A stretch of 12,517 nucleotides of DNA from Frankiales bacterium (GTDB lineage Bacteria; Actinomycetota; Actinomycetes; Mycobacteriales; SCTD01). A program made the position numbers and the translations under genes. The notes under the pieces were generated by a model. It was not told the DNA's origin and did not search any database. It saw only the letters and a program-made list of their open reading frames with translations. Within the stretch, counting starts at the first letter, position 1. Each line of letters starts with the position of its first letter. Below are positions 1 to 6,152 of the stretch, in pieces. The stretch lies in contig JAODNB010000388.1 of NCBI GenBank assembly GCA_025464795.1, forward strand, positions 1-12,517. The letters run 5' to 3'.

Positions 1-537
1 GCCGCTTACACCGGCGAGCTCGCCATGACCCTGGACGAGACCCAGTACGGAGCGGGCTACGGCCCCTGCCTGTCCGCCGCCGAGAAGGACACCGTCTACC
101 TGATCGAGGAGATGTCGCAGGAGACCCGCTGGCCGGAGTTCACCGCCGACGCGGTGAGGCACGGTGCGCGGTCGTCGCTGTCGATCGGCATCCCGCTGCA
201 CACGGCAGTCAGTGGTGCGCTCAACATCTACGCCGACCGATCAGGCGTCTTCGACGACGGCGCAGTCGAGCTGGCCAAGACCTTCGCGGGATATGCCGCG
301 GTGGCGCTGGCGAACGCCAGCCTGTACGAGACGACGGTGGCCCTGGCGAAGCAGATGGCGGAGGCGATGGCCTCCCGGGCAGTGATCGAGCAGGCGAAGG
401 GCATCCTCGTCGCCCAGCAGAAGATCAGTCCGGCCCAGGCGTTCCAAGTGCTCTCGCGGGCCTCTCAATCCGCCAATCGCAAGCTGCGTGACATCGCGCA
501 AGCGATGGTGGACGGCGCCCACGCCGACCAGGGGTAA
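1..537 (+). CDS. GAF-ANTAR RNA-binding antiterminator-type regulator (5' end missing)
   Basis: The reading frame is open from base 1, and the first codons (AAYTGELAMTLDE) already look like the inside of a GAF domain. The gene therefore starts left of the window, and the first internal ATG (25) is not its start. Visible residues 1 to about 110 form the rest of the GAF sensor, with the GYGPCL segment common in this family. Residues about 118-172 are an ANTAR domain, showing VIEQAKGILVAQ followed by AFQVLSRAS and a conserved Asn/Lys/Leu helix. ANTAR domains are known to bind paired RNA stem-loops and prevent transcription termination; here the GAF part presumably senses a ligand or redox state. 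I see 178 residues, so perhaps 50-70 are missing. It lies upstream of a receiver-like protein and a STAS protein on the same strand. Its RNA targets cannot be told from this window. Confidence 0.9.
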   Translation, partial: AAYTGELAMTLDETQYGAGYGPCLSAAEKDTVYLIEEMSQETRWPEFTADAVRHGARSSLSIGIPLHTAVSGALNIYADRSGVFDDGAVELAKTFAGYAAVALANASLYETTVALAKQMAEAMASRAVIEQAKGILVAQQKISPAQAFQVLSRASQSANRKLRDIAQAMVDGAHADQG

Positions 538-546
538 GACAGGCCT

Positions 547-562
547 ATCCCCCAGGGGGGGA
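547..562. repeat. 16-bp palindrome, ATCCCCC-AG-GGGGGAT
   Basis: Two perfect 7-bp arms are separated by 2 bases, 10 bases after the GAF-ANTAR stop codon. It could be the stem of a short terminator or a protein-binding site. There is no following T-run, so an intrinsic terminator of the classical type is not supported. Confidence 0.45.
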
Positions 563-606
563 TGCTGCGCGGTATCGTGATATTTCGGTGCAGCAGCCGC
601 CGGATC

Positions 607-625
607 GCCTGTGCAGTGCGCAGGC
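607..625. repeat. 19-bp interrupted inverted repeat upstream of the receiver-like gene
   Basis: Nine-base arms (607-615 and 617-625) match at 8 of 9 positions around a single central G. As RNA this can fold into an 8-bp hairpin with one G-U pair and a 3-base loop. It sits 37 bases before the ATG at 662. It may be an operator, an attenuator or a processing hairpin; the sequence does not decide between these. Confidence 0.4.
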
Positions 626-661
626 CAGGTCAACATCCCTGATCCGAGGTGGCTGCCGCTC

Positions 662-1396
662 ATGAGCAACACATCACTTGAACGCCCGCGATTGCAGCCG
701 ACGGCTCTGGGTGCGTCTCCGACCCCGCTGTTGCTGTCTTGCCCTGCAGCTCTGCCCCGTGAGGCGCAGCCGCTGACGTGGGCCGGGGCTACGCGGGCCG
801 ACGTCGTCCGAGCTCGAGCACAGGCTGTGACTGCATGGCTGGAGGCGGTGAGCGACCGCGATCCTGCGTCGGGCGGGATGTCGCGTGAGGCCCAGTTCGA
901 CCACGCCCGGCGAGTCGAGGCGCTGAACTGCGTCACCGACGCGATCCGTGAGCACGGTGGCGATGCCGTCGCGGCAGCAGGGGAGGGCTGCCCGCCTCGA
1001 GTCGTGATCGCTCACCGTCTCGGCTGGTTTGCCGACCGGCTCGCTGCCGGCTTGAACGAGCGTGGCCTCACGGTCGTCAGCAAGCACGACGACGGCGCCG
1101 AGGCGCTCGGTGTCTGCATCGCCGAGCAACCAGACCTGCTCGTCCTACAGGACGTGATGGTCCGGGTACCCGCCGAAGCCGTGCTGACCGAGGTCCGCCG
1201 GTTCGCTGCCCGCACTGCGGTCGCGGTCCAGGTCGAGGTGCCCGAACGAGCCCAGGCACTGCGGAACGCGGGGGCCCGCGCTCCCTTCCCGCGCACGCTC
1301 GCTCCTGCCGCGGTGGCGAGCTGCCTCGCCGACCTGCTGGCCGCCGCCCGGTTCAGCTCTTCCGGCGAGGGGGGCAGCGATGTCGATCTCCGTTGA
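662..1396 (+). CDS. Degenerate receiver-domain (response-regulator-like) protein
   Basis: I chose the ATG at 662 (244 residues). An in-frame GTG at 611 would add 17 residues but lies inside an inverted repeat. A GAGG about 12 bases before 662 is a mediocre ribosome-binding site. The first 110 residues or so are Pro/Ala/Leu-rich and then helical, with no domain I recognise. From about residue 115 to the end a receiver-like fold is seen. It begins RVVIAHRLGWFADRLAAGL, continues with PDLLVLQD, where Asp is the candidate phospho-acceptor, and ends with a terminal beta/alpha pair. The acidic pair that binds Mg in true receivers is replaced by Ala-His, and the usual Thr and Lys positions are not clear. 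Phosphorylation is therefore doubtful; it may act as a protein-protein switch. No DNA-binding domain is visible. It overlaps the STAS gene by 17 bases, which implies coupled translation and probably a shared pathway. Confidence 0.65.
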   Translation: MSNTSLERPRLQPTALGASPTPLLLSCPAALPREAQPLTWAGATRADVVRARAQAVTAWLEAVSDRDPASGGMSREAQFDHARRVEALNCVTDAIREHGGDAVAAAGEGCPPRVVIAHRLGWFADRLAAGLNERGLTVVSKHDDGAEALGVCIAEQPDLLVLQDVMVRVPAEAVLTEVRRFAARTAVAVQVEVPERAQALRNAGARAPFPRTLAPAAVASCLADLLAAARFSSSGEGGSDVDLR

Positions 1397-1754
1397 GCAC
1401 CCCCTAGGTGCAGAGGTCGCCCTGGTTCGACTGGCGGGCGAGCACGACATCTCGACCTCGCACGTCCTCCGTCGGGCCCTGTCCGACCTGGCGGGCACGG
1501 CACCCCTCGTGGTGCTTGACCTGCGCGAGTGCCTGTTCGTCGACAGCACCATCCTCGGAGTGTTCGCTGCTGCCGCCAAGAAGCTGAGCGGCACCGGAGC
1601 CCGCCTCGTGGCCGTCAACGCCGGAGGGATCGTCGCCAAGGCGGTCCGCATCACGGGCCTCGACGCGCTGCTGTTCCCGCAGGCGGACCTCGACAGCGCC
1701 TTCATGGAGGCGTTGGAGCAGCTGACCTGCACCGCGGTCCCGACGATGCCGTAG
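1380..1754 (+). CDS. STAS-domain anti-anti-sigma factor (SpoIIAA/RsbV type)
   Basis: This 124-residue protein is a single STAS domain of the usual length. It has an N-terminal strand pair (VALVRLAGEHDIS), then VVLDLRECLFVDSTILGVF. The Asp55-Ser56 pair in that segment matches the site where the kinase partner phosphorylates SpoIIAA/RsbV-type proteins. In such circuits the unphosphorylated form binds the anti-sigma kinase and frees the sigma factor, and a SpoIIE/RsbU phosphatase removes the phosphate. A candidate phosphatase is encoded at 6285-7529, but no kinase is present here. The ATG at 1380 lies inside the end of the preceding gene, behind a G-rich GAGGGGGG sequence that serves as ribosome-binding site. 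Translation is therefore probably coupled to the receiver-like protein. Assignment to the family is firm; the sigma factor controlled is unknown. Confidence 0.88.
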   Translation: MSISVEHPLGAEVALVRLAGEHDISTSHVLRRALSDLAGTAPLVVLDLRECLFVDSTILGVFAAAAKKLSGTGARLVAVNAGGIVAKAVRITGLDALLFPQADLDSAFMEALEQLTCTAVPTMP

Positions 1755-1764
1755 GCCCGAGCTG

Positions 1765-1784
1765 CTGGGTGAGCCTGGGTGAGC
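1765..1784. repeat. Perfect 10-bp tandem duplication (CTGGGTGAGC x2)
   Basis: The ten bases 1765-1774 are repeated exactly at 1775-1784, just after the STAS stop codon. The rest of the 199-base spacer 1755-1953 holds an 11-base palindrome (CTGAG-T-CTCAG, 1832-1842) and two small hairpins near the next gene. No clear -35/-10 pair could be recognised in it. Confidence 0.5.
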
Positions 1785-1899
1785 ACGGCACCTCCTGAAT
1801 GACGAGCTGCGTCGGCACCCGTCGCCGCTGGCTGAGTCTCAGTGGTCCCGAAGCGCCTTGCCAGGTGCGGCACAGGAGGGCGGCCGACGGTGGTGTCAC

Positions 1900-1934
1900 G
1901 CCCGAGAAGCGGGCACCCCGAAGCCCTCCTGGGC
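1900..1934 (+). promoter_or_regulatory. Two short stem-loops in the leader of the PepSY-repeat gene
   Basis: GCCCG/CGGGC (1900-1904 and 1910-1914, 5-base loop) is followed 8 bases later by GCCC/GGGC (1923-1926 and 1931-1934, TCCT loop). The second ends just before the ribosome-binding site. Paired hairpins suggest possible control of translation or antitermination. The loops are not the six-base loops expected of ANTAR targets, so a link to the ANTAR protein is not supported. Confidence 0.25.
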
Positions 1935-1938
1935 CAAC

Positions 1939-1945
1939 GAGAGGA
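1939..1945 (+). promoter_or_regulatory. Ribosome-binding site (GAGAGGA) fixing the start at 1954
   Basis: GAGAGGA lies 8 bases before the ATG at 1954, directly ahead of a good signal peptide. This favours 1954 over the longer in-frame start at 1858, which would place 32 non-signal residues in front. Confidence 0.75.
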
Positions 1946-1953
1946 ACACCCGA

Positions 1954-2598
1954 ATGTCCACCCGAAGCATCCGCAAGGTCGGTGCAACCACGGCGCTCAT
2001 CGCGTCAGGGCTCGTTGCCGGCGGGATTCTGGCCGGAAGCTTGAACGCCAGCGCAGCCGAGCCGACGCCTTCCTCCTCCAGCAGCACCACGTCGACAGCT
2101 GCAGCCGCGCCACCGGCCAGCAGTGACACTGCCGTGACCGGCACCGCGGCTGACAACGTCAAGGCCGCGGTGAAGGCGAAGTACAGCACCGTCACCATCA
2201 CGACCGTCCGCAAGGACGCCGACGGCAGCTACGACGCCCTCGGCATCGACGCCGGCGGCAACAGGGTGTTCTACGACGTGAGTGCTGACCTCACGACCAT
2301 CACCGCCGGTGGCGGTCGCGGCGGACCCGGGGGCAACCGTGGGGCGGGCACCGACACTGCCGTCACCGGCACCCCGGCCGACGACGTCAAGGCCGCGGTG
2401 AAGGCGAAGTACAGCACCGTCACCATCACGACCGTCCGCAAGGACGCCGACGGCAGCTACGACGCTCTCGGCACCGACGCCGGCGGCAACAGGGTGTTCT
2501 ACGACGTGAGTGCTGACCTCAAGACCATCACGGCTGGTGGCGGCCACGACGGTCACACTGGGGGCAGTACCACTGCCTCCCCGAGCGCCACAGGCTGA
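1954..2598 (+). CDS. Secreted protein with two tandem PepSY-like domains
   Basis: This is a 214-residue exported protein. Residues 1-33 are a signal peptide: basic MSTRSIRKV, then a hydrophobic stretch, then an ASAA cleavage region. A Ser/Thr/Ala/Pro-rich linker follows to about residue 57. Two copies of a roughly 64-residue domain then occupy residues 58-121 and 134-197. They differ at only four positions in the shared part. Each copy reads (V/T)KAAVKAKYSTVTITTVRKDADGSY and then NRVFYDVSADL, a pattern like the small PepSY-type domains of actinobacterial exported proteins. Gly-rich segments separate and follow the copies. PepSY domains are associated with peptidase inhibition or cell-envelope roles; the precise job here is unknown. 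The gene stands alone between a 199-base spacer and a strong hairpin terminator, so it is probably a single transcription unit. Confidence 0.85.
   Translation: MSTRSIRKVGATTALIASGLVAGGILAGSLNASAAEPTPSSSSSTTSTAAAAPPASSDTAVTGTAADNVKAAVKAKYSTVTITTVRKDADGSYDALGIDAGGNRVFYDVSADLTTITAGGGRGGPGGNRGAGTDTAVTGTPADDVKAAVKAKYSTVTITTVRKDADGSYDALGTDAGGNRVFYDVSADLKTITAGGGHDGHTGGSTTASPSATG
2125..2544 (+). repeat. Intragenic tandem duplication, period 228 bp
   Basis: Bases 2125-2316 and 2353-2544 align without gaps over 192 bases with 10 differences by my hand count (about 95% identity). There is an unbroken identical run of 82 bases starting at 2156. Six changes are silent and four alter residues (Ala to Pro, Asn to Asp, Ile to Thr, Thr to Lys). 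The period is exactly 76 codons, so the frame is kept. The 36 bases between the aligned parts encode a Gly-rich linker. Confidence 0.95.
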
Positions 2599-2607
2599 TC
2601 AAGCAAG

Positions 2608-2640
2608 CGGTCCGCTCTCCCACGTAGGGAGAGCGGACCG
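2608..2640. terminator. Bidirectional hairpin terminator, perfect 14-bp stem, 5-base loop
   Basis: CGGTCCGCTCTCCC (2608-2621), loop ACGTA, and its exact reverse complement (2627-2640). It starts 9 bases after the PepSY-repeat stop and lies 40 bases from the stop of the convergent membrane-protein gene, so it can serve both strands. There is no U-tract, as is common in high-GC actinobacteria. Confidence 0.85.
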
Positions 2641-2680
2641 TTGCATGTACGACGTGCTTGCGCCTCAGGAACGGCGCTGG

Positions 2681-3466
2681 CTAGGAGCGGCGCGTGGAGG
2701 ACACCCGTCCACTGGTGCGCTTGCTGGTGCCCTGCGGGTAGACGGCGCCATCGGGCTCGGAGCCGTTGGAGGACTGAGCTTCGCGCTTGATGTTCTTGGC
2801 CTCGTCAGCGGCGGAGTTGAGGGCGTTGTCCAGGCGGGTGCGCATCGGCTCGATCAGGCCTCCACCGACACCGACGATGAGGATGCCGCCGACGGTGGCG
2901 AGCAGCATGTAGAGCAGGGGAGTGGTGACCTGCGTCGCGATGCCCACCTCGTCGAGCGCCGCCTTCACAAAGCCCAAGGCCACGAAGACGGCAGCGCCGT
3001 TCGCCAGTGCCGTGCCGTACGACAGCCCGCCGAGGGCTCCCTCGATGAGCTTCTTGGCTGCCGTGGCCACCGCCATGCCGATGACGACCAGGACGATGGC
3101 GACCACGATCTTGGGAAGCAGCGCGATGAACTGCGCAAGTGGCTGCTCGAGGGCTGTGATGCCGAGGACCCCGACGCCGGCGGTCAGGAAGGGGATGAAC
3201 ACCGCGTAGAAGGCGACCTTGGCCACGATGTCACTGGCGTCGAAGCTGCTCTTGTCGAGGGCCTTCTTGATGCCCCCACGCTCGACCGCCTTGTCGAAGC
3301 CGGCTCGTTCGAGCAGCGCGTTCACGACCTTGGCGACGATCTTCGCGATGACATAGCCCACGACGAGGATCACGAGGAAGCCGACGAGCTTGGGGACGAA
3401 AGTCGCGACGGAGCTCAGGCCGTCCGTCACGCTCTTCTGGTAATCGACACTGGCAACCGGGGTCAT
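2681..3466 (-). CDS. TM-helix repeat membrane protein, mechanosensitive-channel-like (CmpX type)
   Basis: This 261-residue integral membrane protein has about five hydrophobic segments, near residues 24-48, 80-103, 112-139, 150-170 and 183-207. Two related stretches, VGFLVILVVGYVIAKIVAKV with a following amphipathic helix, and PKIVVAIVLVVIGMAVATAAKK, are the 'conserved TM helix' repeat known from CmpX-like relatives of small-conductance mechanosensitive channels. The beta domain of true MscS is not visible. The C-terminus after about residue 208 is hydrophilic and Ser/Arg-rich. The start is firm, with AAGGAG placed 5 bases before the ATG. It probably helps the membrane respond to osmotic or envelope stress, but pore function is inferred only from the family. 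It lies 101 bases downstream of the PRC-barrel gene on the same strand and ends against a shared terminator. Confidence 0.82.
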   Translation of the reverse strand: MTPVASVDYQKSVTDGLSSVATFVPKLVGFLVILVVGYVIAKIVAKVVNALLERAGFDKAVERGGIKKALDKSSFDASDIVAKVAFYAVFIPFLTAGVGVLGITALEQPLAQFIALLPKIVVAIVLVVIGMAVATAAKKLIEGALGGLSYGTALANGAAVFVALGFVKAALDEVGIATQVTTPLLYMLLATVGGILIVGVGGGLIEPMRTRLDNALNSAADEAKNIKREAQSSNGSEPDGAVYPQGTSKRTSGRVSSTRRS

Positions 3467-3471
3467 CGGCG

Positions 3472-3477
3472 CTCCTT
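3472..3477 (-). promoter_or_regulatory. Ribosome-binding site (AAGGAG) of the TM-helix protein gene
   Basis: A full AAGGAG on the minus strand, 5 bases before the ATG at 3466, marks that start clearly. Confidence 0.85.
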
Positions 3478-3479
3478 AA

Positions 3480-3520
3480 GCTGGGAAATGAGGCTGGGAA
3501 AGCCAGGCTGGCTTCCTGGC
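3480..3520. repeat. Direct and inverted repeats upstream of the TM-helix protein gene
   Basis: GCTGGGAAA occurs at 3480-3488 and again at 3493-3501. Immediately beyond, GCCAGG (3502-3507) and CCTGGC (3515-3520) form a 6-bp stem with a 7-base loop. All of it lies in the 5' region of the minus-strand gene starting at 3466. This may be a regulator site or leader hairpin. No convincing -10/-35 pair was found nearby. Confidence 0.4.
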
Positions 3521-3567
3521 CAACGGTCGTGCCCACGACGCTGGTCGGTCGAACAGGCACAAATCCC

Positions 3568-3885
3568 TTACTCCGGCGGGGGAGTAGCGATGCCGTAGTG
3601 CTCGAACACGCGTTGCTCCTGCTCCGGTGTCAGGTCGAGCTCGTTCGCCAGCGGTGGCGCCGTGCGGAGCTGCTCGTCGGTGTAGGGCACCACGAGCGCT
3701 GCGCCCTCCAGCTCTGCGTGCAGCAGGGGCACCACAGTGCGCCCGGCTTCCTGGTTCACGAGCGCGAAGAGCGGCTCGTCGTTGGCGGCGTCGCGAAAGA
3801 CGCTCTCGACGAGGCCCAGTGCGGCTCCGGCACGGCTGTGCACGGCAAGGCCTGTGATGGCAGGGACGTCGGCTTCGGTGATCAT
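3568..3885 (-). CDS. PRC-barrel domain protein
   Basis: This 105-residue soluble protein has the look of a PRC-barrel. It shows a short strand-rich half with GAALGLVESVFRDAANDEPLFALV, then RTVVPLLHAELEGAALVVPYTDEQLRTAPP, and a C-terminal helix ending EQRVFEHYG. That pattern, including the final His-Tyr-Gly, is common in small actinobacterial PRC-barrel proteins often found near stress genes. Such domains bind proteins or RNA and are not enzymes. The start at 3885 has a GGAG 6 bases ahead. The preceding PfpI-family gene ends 28 bases upstream, so the two are probably one operon. The biological role is unknown. Confidence 0.72.
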   Translation of the reverse strand: MITEADVPAITGLAVHSRAGAALGLVESVFRDAANDEPLFALVNQEAGRTVVPLLHAELEGAALVVPYTDEQLRTAPPLANELDLTPEQEQRVFEHYGIATPPPE

Positions 3886-3913
3886 GAGCAGCTCCAGGTT
3901 GCGATCGGCGGGG

Positions 3914-4471
3914 TCAGTGCGAGGAGAAGGCCTCGACCAGGGCGGTCGTGAAGGCCTTCAGGTCATCGGGATTGCGGCTCGTGATGAGCGTCGAGGGCCC
4001 CTGCGTGTCGACGGCCACCTCCTGGTCGACCCAGGTGGCACCGGCGTTGCGGAGGTCGGTCTGGAGCGAGGGCCAGCTGGTGAGGGTGCGACCGCGGACG
4101 ACGTCCGCCTCGATCAGCGTCCAGGGCGCGTGGCAGATCGCCGCGACCGGCTTCCCGGCGTCGAAGAAGCTCTTCACGAAGGCGACGGCGGCCGGCACGG
4201 TACGCAGGAAGTCGGGGTTCGCGACTCCGCCGGGAAGGACCAGCGCGTCGTAGGTCCCGACCTCCTCGTCCTGCACCGTGCCGTCAACGGGAAAGGTGTC
4301 GGCTTGCGTCATGTGGTTGAAGGCCTGGACCTCACCGGGCTCGGTGCTGAGCAGCCGTGGCGTTCCGCCTGCTTCCTGCACGGCCTTCCAGGGCTCCGTG
4401 AGCTCGACCTGCTCGATGCCCTCCGGGGCCACGACGAATGCCACGGTCTTTCCTGCCAGCGCGCTGTCCAC
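3914..4471 (-). CDS. PfpI/DJ-1-family class I glutamine-amidotransferase-like protein
   Basis: I start it at the GTG at 4471 (185 residues, the family's usual size), because GAGGAGG lies 4 bases ahead. A GTG at 4537 would add 22 Arg/Gly-rich residues unlike the family. The protein opens with a strand (KTVAFVVAPEG) and has Glu20 and Glu23 in the IEQVELTEP segment. YDALVLPGGVANPD follows, then the nucleophile elbow AAICHAPW with Cys113-His114. Those residues match the active-site region of PfpI/YhbO-type proteins, reported as proteases, deglycases or stress chaperones. Which activity applies cannot be read from sequence. It is the first gene of a likely PfpI - PRC-barrel pair, perhaps with the TM-helix gene, consistent with a general-stress group. 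The upstream gap from the lipoprotein stop is 94 bases. Confidence 0.88.
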   Translation of the reverse strand: MDSALAGKTVAFVVAPEGIEQVELTEPWKAVQEAGGTPRLLSTEPGEVQAFNHMTQADTFPVDGTVQDEEVGTYDALVLPGGVANPDFLRTVPAAVAFVKSFFDAGKPVAAICHAPWTLIEADVVRGRTLTSWPSLQTDLRNAGATWVDQEVAVDTQGPSTLITSRNPDDLKAFTTALVEAFSSH

Positions 4472-4475
4472 TCTG

Positions 4476-4482
4476 CCTCCTC
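4476..4482 (-). promoter_or_regulatory. Ribosome-binding site (GAGGAGG) deciding the PfpI start
   Basis: GAGGAGG on the minus strand ends 4 bases before the GTG at 4471. It overrides the longer in-frame start at 4537, which has no comparable signal. Confidence 0.8.
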
Positions 4483-4504
4483 GCTCAGGTCCTCGCTCCA
4501 GGTC
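4480..4504. repeat. Short imperfect tandem repeat (CTCGCT..AGGTC x2)
   Basis: CTCGCTCAGGTC (4480-4491) is followed directly by the same sequence with one extra C (4492-4504). It lies in the leader of the PfpI-family gene and partly overlaps the ribosome-binding site. It may simply be a replication-slippage product. Confidence 0.35.
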
Positions 4505-4565
4505 CTGACGCGCCCTACCCCCGACTGGCCGGGTCACTCACCGCCGAGGCAGGTCACACACGTGC

Positions 4566-6074
4566 TCAGGCCCGGTAGCGGAAGCACGCGCAGCTTGTGG
4601 CGTACTCGAAGACTGCCGAGGGCGGCGCGCCGTCCCGCTGACCCGCTGCGTAGGTCTGCGTGGTCGAGAGAACGGCAGCGCTGTTGCGCATCGTTCCGAG
4701 GCTGTGCAGTGCGGTGATCAGAGCGGCGGTCGTCGACGCTCCGCGAGTCTTCGTGAGGGCCGCCTCCAAGAGCGAGAAGACGTCACACCCGGTGTCCAGG
4801 ATGCTGTAGTCGCCCGATGCTGAGCCCGTGACGCCTTGGCTGGTCAGCCTTGCCCGGCAGCGCTTGGTCGGCTCCGACAGCGCCCCTCGAGAGGTGACGT
4901 CGACGTTCGGCAGGTTGCCCACACCGTGCATCTGCGGGAGCTGGGGCTGTGACAGCTGGGGTGCGTACGCGGCGGCGTGCGACGCGCTGGTCAAGGCGTA
5001 ACCGGGCCGCCACCCCTGCGACTCAGCCTGGTCCGAGAAGCCCAGCATGAGCACCGACTCGAAGTCGCTGACGAAGCTGATCCGGTCGATGCCCGCGGAC
5101 CGGAAGGGCAGCACCGTGGTGGATGCCTGCTGCAGCATCGTTCCGAGGTCACCTGCGTTGTCGACGCAGCTGACGTCGCGTCGGGTGACGGAGATCCCGA
5201 GCTTCTTGGCCAGCGGTGCGTAGCTGCGCTCGTAGGCTCGCACGTTGTACGGGCACGTCTCGACGAGGACGCCGATCTTGTTCTTCCGCGTGAGGTAGCC
5301 CGACCTGGCGAGTCCGGACAGCGTCGCCGTGATGGCGTGGTCGATCACGGGTGCTCCGACCGTGAACAACCCGGGATAGGCGGCGAACGTGCCTGAGTCG
5401 GTGTTGCCCTGGTCGTACGTCTCGAGGTTCACCACCTTGGCCTTGTCGAGGCAGTGCTCGTAGTTGTCGAACGAGCCCGTACCCGCCGTGGTGAGCACCA
5501 GGTCGACGTGGTTGTCCTGGGTGAACTTCGCGCATGCTGCCTGGGTGTCGTTGGCGAAGCTCGAGGAGCTCGTCTGCACCGTGTAGAAGACCGGCTTGAT
5601 CTGGCGACCGGCGATGCCACCGTGCGCGTTGTAGTAGCGGATCAGGGCCTCGTCCGTGCCCTGCCACGTGACGGTGTTCCCCTTCTTGCCGAAGCCGGCG
5701 GCGAGGGCCGCGGTGCTTCCGGTGTTCAGGAAGCCGATGGTGATGGGCTTGGTGACCTTGGCAGCGGTCGTACCGGACGAGCCTTGGCCGGGGGTAGTGC
5801 CCTCCGCAGCTGATCCGGCTCCGGAGCCGTTGCCTCCCGGGACCGTGGTTGCGGGGCCGGTGGCGGGAGCGCCGCCCGACGTGGCCGTCGTGCCGGGAGC
5901 ACCAGGAGCAGTACCGCCCTGTGCCGTTCCTTCAGGCGCGCCTGCGCTGCCGAGGGACGAGCTGTCGCCGAGGCGCGCCTGCCCCAGGCCGGACTGCTGC
6001 GCGGCCGGAACGGTGGTGCCGCACGCCGTCATCACGGCACACGTGACCGCCAGGGTCGCGAGTCGTCGCTGCAT
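4566..6074 (-). CDS. Periplasmic-binding-fold lipoprotein (branched-chain amino-acid-binding type), Cys-rich
   Basis: The 502-residue protein starts at the ATG at 6074, with AAGGA 4 bases ahead; a TTG at 6101 is a weaker choice. Residues 1-17 are a signal sequence and Cys18 lies in a lipobox-like MTAC, so it is probably a membrane-anchored lipoprotein. Residues about 19-105 are a low-complexity Gly/Ser/Thr/Pro/Ala linker. From KPITIGFLNTG onward it matches the type I periplasmic binding fold used by Leu/Ile/Val receptors: YYNAHGGIAGRQIKPVFY, KIGVLVETCPYN, and AESQGWRPGYALTSAS. Cysteines are frequent (AACAKF, HCLD, TCPYN, VSCVD, KRCRARL, TGCDVF), ending in SCACFRYRA, which suggests disulfides outside the cell. 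No ABC permease or ATPase gene is nearby, so it may be an orphan receptor rather than a transporter part. The ligand is unknown. Confidence 0.82.
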   Translation of the reverse strand: MQRRLATLAVTCAVMTACGTTVPAAQQSGLGQARLGDSSSLGSAGAPEGTAQGGTAPGAPGTTATSGGAPATGPATTVPGGNGSGAGSAAEGTTPGQGSSGTTAAKVTKPITIGFLNTGSTAALAAGFGKKGNTVTWQGTDEALIRYYNAHGGIAGRQIKPVFYTVQTSSSSFANDTQAACAKFTQDNHVDLVLTTAGTGSFDNYEHCLDKAKVVNLETYDQGNTDSGTFAAYPGLFTVGAPVIDHAITATLSGLARSGYLTRKNKIGVLVETCPYNVRAYERSYAPLAKKLGISVTRRDVSCVDNAGDLGTMLQQASTTVLPFRSAGIDRISFVSDFESVLMLGFSDQAESQGWRPGYALTSASHAAAYAPQLSQPQLPQMHGVGNLPNVDVTSRGALSEPTKRCRARLTSQGVTGSASGDYSILDTGCDVFSLLEAALTKTRGASTTAALITALHSLGTMRNSAAVLSTTQTYAAGQRDGAPPSAVFEYATSCACFRYRA

Positions 6075-6110
6075 CGTGTCCTTAGGGAGGCTAGAAAACA
6101 ATCAACACTG

Positions 6111-6139
6111 ACTCTAGACACGAGGGCGAAACGCAGCAA
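6111..6139 (-). promoter_or_regulatory. Candidate housekeeping-type promoter for the lipoprotein gene
   Basis: On the minus strand TTGCTG (6134-6139) and TAGAGT (6111-6116) are separated by exactly 17 bases. The start codon at 6074 lies 36 bases downstream. The region is AT-richer than its surroundings. Each hexamer differs from the -35/-10 consensus at two or three positions, so this is a candidate only. Confidence 0.45.
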
Positions 6140-6145
6140 GGGAGG
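6138..6145 (+). promoter_or_regulatory. Strong ribosome-binding site (AAGGGAGG) before a 40-codon ORF
   Basis: AAGGGAGG lies 7 bases before the TTG at 6153. It is one of the best ribosome-binding sites in the window, yet it precedes no long gene directly. Confidence 0.6.
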
Positions 6146-6152
6146 TTCTCGC

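Noticed and set aside
1900..1934. ANTAR target (paired six-base-loop hairpins) in the PepSY leader
   Set aside because: Two hairpins are present, but the loops are five and four bases and do not show the expected A-x-x-G loop pattern.
1799..2044. Short plus-strand ORF in the spacer before the PepSY-repeat gene
   Set aside because: It has no ribosome-binding site, overlaps the signal-peptide region in another frame, and its product is Arg/Pro-rich, as expected of a shadow.
2510..3598. Long plus-strand ORF (362 codons) across the membrane-protein region
   Set aside because: It is antisense to the TM-helix protein, which has a clear start, AAGGAG and membrane segments. The plus-strand product is an acidic, repetitive Asp/Glu/Gly/His-rich chain typical of a GC-rich shadow frame. 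It would also run through the terminator hairpin.
4472..4565. GGGTAG on the minus strand as a stress-sigma (SigB/F-like) -10 element before the PfpI gene
   Set aside because: No GTTT-like -35 element lies 14-16 bases upstream, so the match is to one half only and could be chance.
3737..4717. Plus-strand ORF of 326 codons opposite the PRC-barrel and PfpI genes
   Set aside because: The minus-strand genes carry family motifs and ribosome-binding sites. The plus-strand translation is low-complexity and matches no family.
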